In this document: positions 6,840-10,000 of the stretch, one piece after another
Position numbering within the stretch: the first letter of the stretch is position 1
How the letters are laid out: every line of letters starts with the position of its first letter
Assembly: GCA_020216985.1 (NCBI GenBank)
Contig: JAIWOH010000173.1
Coordinates: 1-10,000, forward strand
Reading direction: 5' to 3'
DNA from: Nitrospira sp.
Lineage (GTDB): Bacteria > Nitrospirota > Nitrospiria > Nitrospirales > Nitrospiraceae
Length of the DNA: 10,000 nt
Notes under the pieces: model-generated
Database searches by the model: none
Told to the model about the DNA's origin: nothing
The model's input: only the letters and a program-made list of their open reading frames with translations
Program-made: the position numbers and the translations under genes

Positions 6840-8563
6840 TGGCAGCCCCCCTTTCCCGCGGTCGTCGATACTTTACGATCTTATTGCTTTTAAGCGGGTT
6901 CGGAGTAGTACTGTCTAGACTGGTCACGTTGCAGGTTTTGCAAGCCGCCGAACTGACGGCCAAGGCGGACCGGCAATATCAAACGACTGTCTCGGTAGAG
7001 GGAGTGCGGGGCGCGATCGTCGATCGTCATGGAAAAGTGTTGGCAATGAATCTGGAAGTGCCGTCGGTTTACGGTGTTCCGACCGTTCTCGACAGCCCCG
7101 CCCAAACAGCTCGGGAGCTGGCTCCTCTTTTACACGTGCGAAGGGAAGAGCTGGAGCGAAAGCTCAGCCAGCAGCGAGGATTCGTATGGCTGGCGCGAAA
7201 AGTAGACCCCGATCGGCGACATCTGATCGAGCGCGTATCTTCCATGGAGGGCGTCGGCGTCAAGATGGAAGGCCGGCGGTTCTACCCGAAGGGACCGCTG
7301 TTGTCCCACGTGCTGGGCTTTGCAGGGATGGACGGAGAGGGGCTGGAGGGCATTGAACGTCGATATGAGAAAGAATTGCGTGGAGAAAAACGAGCGATCG
7401 TGCTTCAAAAAGACGCTCGGGGCCGCGCCGTCTTTCCGAAAGACTTGTCGGAGGAACCGGCTCCCGCGCCTGGCCACCAACTGGTTTTGACCATCGACGA
7501 GGTGATTCAATACATCGCGGAGAAGGAACTGGAGGAGGCCGTCGCCCGCTCGCGCGCCAAGTCGGGAACGGCGATCGTTCTGGACCCCGGCAGCGGAGCT
7601 CTGTTGGCTTTGGCCGTCAGCCCGCGATTCAATCCCAACGCGATCGCCGGGCTGGATCCGGATCGGTGGCGCAACCGAGCCGTGGCGGATGCCTATGAGC
7701 CCGGCTCGACGATGAAGGCGATATTGGCTGCGGCGGCGATCGAAGAAGGAGTGATGACGCCGGCCACGTTGGTTTATGGCGAACAGGGCCGCCTGGCCGT
7801 CTCCAACACCGTGATTCATGATCACGAGAAACTCGGCTGGATGTCGTTTGCGCAAGTGGTGCAGAAGTCGAGCAACGTCGGCGCGGCCAAGGTCGGCATG
7901 GCGCTGGGTGAGGAACGGCTATATCGGTATCTCCGGGCCTTTGGATTCGGAGAGCGGACGGAGATCGATCTTCCCGGCGAAACGGCGGGATTGCTGAAAA
8001 ATCCCAAGGAGTGGGGAAAGAGGACGGCGGCCTCCGTTTCGATGGGGCAGGAAATCGGCGTGACGCCGATTCAAATGGTCTCGGCGATGGCGGCCATCGC
8101 GAACGGCGGGATATTGATGAAACCCTACGTGGTCTCGGAAATTCGAGATGCCCACGGGCAGATCATCAAGCGGGTGCTCCCTTCCGCAAAGCACCGCGTC
8201 ATTTCTCCGGAAACCGCGCAAACCGTCACCTCGATTCTCGAAGGAGTGGTGACCGACGGCACGGGAAGCAAAGCCGCGATCGACGGCTTTCGCGTGGCCG
8301 GAAAAACCGGAACGGCCCAGAAAATCGATCCGCGCACGCGGACCTATTCGACCAGTAAGTTCGTCAGTTCCTTCGCGGGATATGTTCCGGCGGAGAATCC
8401 CAAATTGGCCATGATCGTGGTGATCGACGAGCCGAGCGGCGAGGCCTGGGGGGGGACTGTGGCCGCGCCGGTGTTTCGTCGCGTAGGCGAACAAGTGTTG
8501 AAGTATTGGGGGATCTCATCGAATGAACCGGTCCGGCTTGCGATGGCAACCGCAAGACGGTGA
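6839..8563 (+). CDS. ftsI: Septal peptidoglycan transpeptidase FtsI (PBP3, class B penicillin-binding protein)
   Basis: Membrane-anchored transpeptidase that cross-links septal peptidoglycan with FtsW, and a beta-lactam target. The 574 residues begin with a short cytoplasmic tail and one membrane segment (about 11-31). A dimerisation/pedestal domain with RGAIVDRHGKVLA and GLEGIERRYEKEL follows. The transpeptidase domain, from about 235, holds the three catalytic motifs: S290-T-M-K293 (nucleophile Ser290), S344-S-N346 and K489-T-G491. The length matches family norms (E. coli 588), and there are no PASTA repeats, unlike the Firmicute and actinobacterial forms. The GTG start at 6839 shares one base with the ftsL stop (TAGTG). 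GGAGGAG directly upstream acts as the ribosome site, so translation is probably coupled to ftsL. Confidence 0.96.
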   Translation: MAAPLSRGRRYFTILLLLSGFGVVLSRLVTLQVLQAAELTAKADRQYQTTVSVEGVRGAIVDRHGKVLAMNLEVPSVYGVPTVLDSPAQTARELAPLLHVRREELERKLSQQRGFVWLARKVDPDRRHLIERVSSMEGVGVKMEGRRFYPKGPLLSHVLGFAGMDGEGLEGIERRYEKELRGEKRAIVLQKDARGRAVFPKDLSEEPAPAPGHQLVLTIDEVIQYIAEKELEEAVARSRAKSGTAIVLDPGSGALLALAVSPRFNPNAIAGLDPDRWRNRAVADAYEPGSTMKAILAAAAIEEGVMTPATLVYGEQGRLAVSNTVIHDHEKLGWMSFAQVVQKSSNVGAAKVGMALGEERLYRYLRAFGFGERTEIDLPGETAGLLKNPKEWGKRTAASVSMGQEIGVTPIQMVSAMAAIANGGILMKPYVVSEIRDAHGQIIKRVLPSAKHRVISPETAQTVTSILEGVVTDGTGSKAAIDGFRVAGKTGTAQKIDPRTRTYSTSKFVSSFAGYVPAENPKLAMIVVIDEPSGEAWGGTVAAPVFRRVGEQVLKYWGISSNEPVRLAMATARR

Positions 8564-8592
8564 AGTTCGTTCCCAGGCTCGGTGGAACAGCG

Positions 8593-10000
8593 ATGACCTT
8601 TGCGGAACTCCTTCGGGCGCTTGAAGGACGGGTCAAGATCATCGACCGACGAGGCAATCATGCCCTGCCCGTCGGCGCCGTCACGGACGATTCTCGATCC
8701 GTTCGCCCCGGAAGCGTGTTCGTGGCCGTGAAGGGTGAGCGGATGGACGGCCATGATTATATTCCCGCGGCGGTGAAGGCCGGCGCGGTGGCATTGGTGC
8801 TGGAGCGGCCGTCCCAGGATCTTGCGATTCCCTTCGCGCTGGTGGCGGATTCGAAAAAGTCGCTCGGGTTTCTTGCCGGCCGATTCTACGGCGAGCCGTC
8901 GTCCGCGATGCGCATGATTGGCGTGACTGGCACGAACGGCAAGACCACCACGACTTATCTGTGCCAGGCCATGCTGGAAACGATGGGGCTCCGGGTCGGT
9001 TTGATCGGCACCGTGGCCTACCGGATCGGGGAGCAGACGGTTCCAGCTTCGCAGACCACCCCCGGCGCGCTGGAGTTGCAACAGTTGCTGGCCAAGATGG
9101 TTGCGGATCGTTGCGCGGCGGTCGTGATGGAGGTGTCATCCCACGCCCTGGCTCAGGACCGCACCGCCGGCTGCGAATACGACGTCGCCGTGTTTTCGAA
9201 CCTGACGCAGGACCATCTCGATTTTCACAAGACGATGGAAGCGTATTTCCAGGCGAAATTGCGACTGTTTACCGGCCTGACGGGAACGAGCAAATCGAAC
9301 AAGCGGGCCATTGTGAACATCGATGACCCGGCCGGAACACGGATCGCACGGCTCTGTCCCTCGCCGGTTTGGACCTACGGGATCAGAGAAAAGGCCGATG
9401 TACGGGCGGACAACGTTCGGCTGTCGACCGGAGGCGCCACCTTCACGGCCGTGACGCCGGCCGGATCGTTTCCCGTCGAGAGTCACCTTGTCGGCGAGCA
9501 CAATGTCTATAACCTGCTGGCCGCGATCGGGGTCGCGCTGCATGAAGGAGCCACGCCCAATCAAATACGGGAGGCGGCGGCGCGCGTGACCAATGTGCCG
9601 GGACGATTCGAGCGCGTGATGGCGGGACAACCGTTTACGGTGGTCGTCGATTACGCTCACACGGAGGACGCCTTGATCCGGTTGTTGACCGCCGCGCAGG
9701 CCGTCAAGACCGGTCGCATCATCACGGTCTTTGGATGCGGAGGAGATCGTGATCGGGGGAAGAGGCCCAAAATGGGGAAGGCGGCCGTGCGACACAGCGA
9801 CGTCGTGATTTTGACCTCGGATAATCCAAGAACCGAAGATCCCCTGTCGATCCTCGGCGAGGTCGAGGCCGGCGTCATCGAGGCATTAAAAGAACGCCCC
9901 GACGTTCAGTATCAAAAGGTGGCCGATCGACGAGCGGCGATCGAGACGGCCGTCGGCCTGGCCCGTCCCGGTGACATGGTGGTGATCGCCGGCAAAGGGC
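8593..10000 (+). CDS. murE: UDP-MurNAc-tripeptide synthetase MurE, 3' end beyond window
   Basis: Cytoplasmic ATP-dependent Mur ligase that adds the third residue to UDP-MurNAc-L-Ala-D-Glu. Visible motifs: the N-terminal TDDSRSVRPGSVFVAVKG block, the P-loop TGTNGKTTT (residues 112-120, Lys117), EVSSHAL, QDHLDFH, the presumed carbamylated Lys222 in YFQAKLRLF, and the C-terminal VVDYAHTEDAL and FGCGGDRDRGKRPKMG. DNPR at residues 410-413 is the signature of meso-diaminopimelate-adding enzymes rather than lysine-adding ones. The open frame reaches the window edge with 469 residues, ending at AGKG. The HE that should follow, and about 25-30 more residues, are outside. ATG 8593 is preferred (GGTGGA six bases upstream, 29 bases after the ftsI stop). 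GTG 8560, overlapping that stop, would add 11 residues but lacks a clear ribosome site. Confidence 0.95.
   Translation, partial: MTFAELLRALEGRVKIIDRRGNHALPVGAVTDDSRSVRPGSVFVAVKGERMDGHDYIPAAVKAGAVALVLERPSQDLAIPFALVADSKKSLGFLAGRFYGEPSSAMRMIGVTGTNGKTTTTYLCQAMLETMGLRVGLIGTVAYRIGEQTVPASQTTPGALELQQLLAKMVADRCAAVVMEVSSHALAQDRTAGCEYDVAVFSNLTQDHLDFHKTMEAYFQAKLRLFTGLTGTSKSNKRAIVNIDDPAGTRIARLCPSPVWTYGIREKADVRADNVRLSTGGATFTAVTPAGSFPVESHLVGEHNVYNLLAAIGVALHEGATPNQIREAAARVTNVPGRFERVMAGQPFTVVVDYAHTEDALIRLLTAAQAVKTGRIITVFGCGGDRDRGKRPKMGKAAVRHSDVVILTSDNPRTEDPLSILGEVEAGVIEALKERPDVQYQKVADRRAAIETAVGLARPGDMVVIAGKG

Overview
The window is high-GC bacterial chromosome with ordinary protein-coding density. It ends in the front part of a division and cell-wall (dcw) cluster: rsmH, ftsL, ftsI and murE. 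Together with a CstA carbon-starvation transporter, a YajQ protein and a lipoprotein-like Asp-box propeller, this suggests a Gram-negative, diderm bacterium that uses meso-diaminopimelate in its peptidoglycan. MurE carries the DAP-type DNPR motif. The style of the region (many GTG/TTG starts, strong GA-rich ribosome sites, high GC) fits Nitrospira-like Nitrospirota. That assignment is an impression, not a demonstrated result.

Layout. Bases 1-170 hold no gene I can assign, possibly the 3' tail of an upstream one. A 61-codon membrane-peptide ORF (191-376) follows an almost perfect Shine-Dalgarno sequence. cstA (494-2509), yajQ (2648-3145) and a seven-repeat Asp-box propeller lipoprotein (3194-4234) follow on the plus strand. 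A convergent minus-strand gene (4247-5326) meets the propeller gene tail to tail with 12 bases between the stops. It encodes an unrecognised exported or anchored protein with a coiled coil and a C-terminal tail of degenerate 13-residue repeats.

The divergent intergenic region (5327-5583) is AT-richer than its surroundings. It holds the most interesting regulatory signal: a near-consensus sigma-70 promoter for the dcw operon whose -10 hexamer lies inside a perfect 18-bp palindrome, with further inverted repeats just upstream. rsmH follows with a TTG start and no mraZ in front of it. The rsmH/ftsL and ftsL/ftsI boundaries overlap, which suggests one translationally coupled operon; murE starts at or just after the end of ftsI and runs off the window.

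The dcw genes work together. RsmH methylates 16S rRNA. FtsL helps assemble the divisome. FtsI cross-links septal peptidoglycan. MurE makes the UDP-MurNAc-tripeptide precursor. The left half is a looser set of nutrient uptake (CstA), nucleotide or signal binding (YajQ) and envelope proteins, with no clear common pathway. I saw no transposon, CRISPR array, tRNA or rRNA. The novel-looking material is the palindrome-embedded dcw promoter and the 13-residue-repeat protein divergent from it.
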